Source: Bacillota bacterium
GTDB taxonomy: Bacteria; Bacillota_A; Clostridia; Christensenellales; Aristaeellaceae
Assembly (NCBI GenBank): GCA_023421735.1
Contig: JAEZSP010000070.1
Coordinates: 62,001 to 126,000 of the forward strand
Length of the DNA: 64,000 bases
Direction: 5' to 3'
Shown here piece by piece: positions 62,964-64,000 of the stretch. The notes beneath the pieces are model-generated. The model was not told the DNA's origin, did no database searches, and saw only the letters and a program-made list of their open reading frames with translations. Positions within the stretch are counted from its first letter, which is position 1, and each line of letters begins with the position of its first letter. Both the position numbers and the translations under genes were made by a program.

Positions 62964-64000
62964 ATGCAGAAAAAGGTTGAGAATTACGACGTCGTCATCA
63001 TCGGCGGCGGCGCTGCGGGGCTCACCGCAGGCATTTATTGCGGCCGCGCAAGGCTGAAGACACTCATCATCGAAAAAGCTCTTGTGGGCGGGCTTGCCAC
63101 CTACACGAACGAGATTGAAAATTATCCCGGCTTCCCCGAGGGGAACACCGGTCTGGGCCTGATGGAGCTTTTCCACAAGCAGGCGAAAAAGTTCGGCGTC
63201 GACTTTAAACTGACTGACGTGAAAAAAGTTTCCCTCGAGGGCGAGGACAAAGTGGTCGAAACGTTCCGCAACGAATTCCACGCGAAGGTCGTCATCATTG
63301 CTTCCGGCGGAAAGCCGCGCCTCACAGGTGCGGAAAACGAAGCGAAGTACCTTTACGACAAGGGCATTTCCTTCTGCGCAACCTGCGATGCGGCTGCCAA
63401 CACAGGGAAGACCGTCATGGTCATCGGAAGCGGCGACGCGGCGATCGAAGAGGGCATGTTTCTCACGAAATTTGCCAAGAAGGTCATCGTTTCGGTGCTG
63501 CACGACGAAGGCATCATGGACTGTAACGAGATCGCCAAGGCAGAGGCGCTCAAGAACGAGAAGATGGAGTTCCTATGGAACACCACGGTCGCCGAATTCC
63601 GGGGCGACGACGAGCATCTGCGCTCAATCGGGCTCAAGAATTCAAAGACCGGAGAAATTCAGGACGTGCCGGTCGATACCTGTTTCGTCTTCATCGGTTA
63701 TTTGCCGAACACGGAGCTTTTCAAGGGCATGATCGACATGAACCGCGGGGGCTACGTGATCACCAACGAGCGCATGGAGACGAAAATCCCCGGCGTCTTC
63801 TGTGCGGGCGACGTGCGCGACAAGTTCCTCAAACAGGTCGCAACCGCAGTGGGCGACGGTGCCATCGCCGGATACGCCGCTGAGAAGTACATCGCCGAGA
63901 GCGAAATCTTTAAAAGCCAGATCATGGGCGAGGATACGCGCCTGGTCTACGTCTATAACGCCGCCGTCGCGGGCGACCGCGAAGTGCTCGGTGAAATGGA
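62964..64000 (+). CDS. Thioredoxin-reductase-like flavoprotein with C-terminal extension (3' truncated by window edge)
   Basis: At least 345 residues; the gene runs off the window. VVIIGGGAAGLTAGIYCGRA binds FAD, the redox disulfide is FCATCDAAA near residue 137, with Asp following as in TrxB, GSGDAAIEEG binds NAD(P)H, and PGVFCAGDVRDKFLKQV ends the FAD domain. Ordinary TrxB is about 310 residues and ends soon after this; here RLVYVYNAAVAGDREVLGEM continues, so a further domain, perhaps thioredoxin-like, is fused. It is the fourth gene of the sulfur operon and could reduce a persulfide on TusA or the transporter. GGAAGGA precedes the ATG. Confidence 0.85.
   Translation, partial: MQKKVENYDVVIIGGGAAGLTAGIYCGRARLKTLIIEKALVGGLATYTNEIENYPGFPEGNTGLGLMELFHKQAKKFGVDFKLTDVKKVSLEGEDKVVETFRNEFHAKVVIIASGGKPRLTGAENEAKYLYDKGISFCATCDAAANTGKTVMVIGSGDAAIEEGMFLTKFAKKVIVSVLHDEGIMDCNEIAKAEALKNEKMEFLWNTTVAEFRGDDEHLRSIGLKNSKTGEIQDVPVDTCFVFIGYLPNTELFKGMIDMNRGGYVITNERMETKIPGVFCAGDVRDKFLKQVATAVGDGAIAGYAAEKYIAESEIFKSQIMGEDTRLVYVYNAAVAGDREVLGEM

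Overview
The window is GC-rich, gene-dense bacterial DNA from an endospore-forming member of the Bacillota, most likely class Clostridia. This rests on a complete spoIIIA operon, a spoIIP end, a Spo0A-type regulator and classic clostridial housekeeping order (recN-argR-nadK-tlyA-dxs-ispA-xseBA-folD-nusB-amaP/asp23-spoIIIA, and yicC-gmk-rpoZ-coaBC-priA-def-fmt-rsmB-rlmN-prpC-prkC-rsgA-rpe). Glycosidases for host-type glycans (GH95, GH4, a GH5 endoglycoceramidase-like enzyme), all without visible signal peptides, suggest a gut or host-associated anaerobe. Genus cannot be assigned by reading alone. No rRNA, tRNA, CRISPR array or prophage was recognised.

Layout. 1-5.0 kb: spoIIP (partial), an SRAP protein, a Spo0A-like regulator lacking the phosphoacceptor Asp, a GH95 alpha-L-fucosidase and a uridine-kinase-like P-loop protein. 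5.0-5.45 kb: a cluster of palindromes and a duplicated repeat. 5.45-20.6 kb (minus): one long run of DNA repair, isoprenoid, one-carbon, cell-envelope-stress and spoIIIA genes. 20.7-22.0 kb: a GH4 glycosidase. 22.0-22.7 kb: a decayed IS3-type transposase. 22.7-36.9 kb (minus): a second long housekeeping operon for translation, signalling and cofactor functions. 37.0-41.6 kb (minus): yerC-pcrA-ligA. 41.7-47.3 kb (plus): a Ugp-like ABC importer whose binding-protein gene has an in-frame stop, plus a phosphodiesterase-like enzyme. 47.5-50.8 kb: a UroD-family protein, a C39-like peptidase domain and the GH5 enzyme. 50.9-64.0 kb: accessory genes with a sulfur and surface-glycan flavour.

The last 13 kb is the most distinctive part. 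Two exported rhodanese proteins, a sulfonate-type ABC importer, two TusA-like sulfur carriers, two half-size YeeE/YedE transporters and a thioredoxin-reductase-like flavoprotein, with a LysR regulator, look like a sulfur import and relay module. Embedded in it is a six-gene minus-strand operon with every junction overlapping. It joins a WecE-like sugar aminotransferase, an ArnC-like glycosyltransferase and an ATP-grasp ligase to the ABC importer, and lies beside a GT-C (ArnT/PMT-like) glycosyltransferase.

Other points of interest are the shortened SpoIIIAF/AG/AH proteins, a 14-residue tandem repeat expanded at the N-terminus of RsmB, and a repeat element that supplies the C-terminus and stop codon of the kinase at 4.4-5.0 kb. 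Starts were chosen from Shine-Dalgarno sites, overlaps with upstream stops and family N-termini. All family assignments come from reading motifs, not from database searches.
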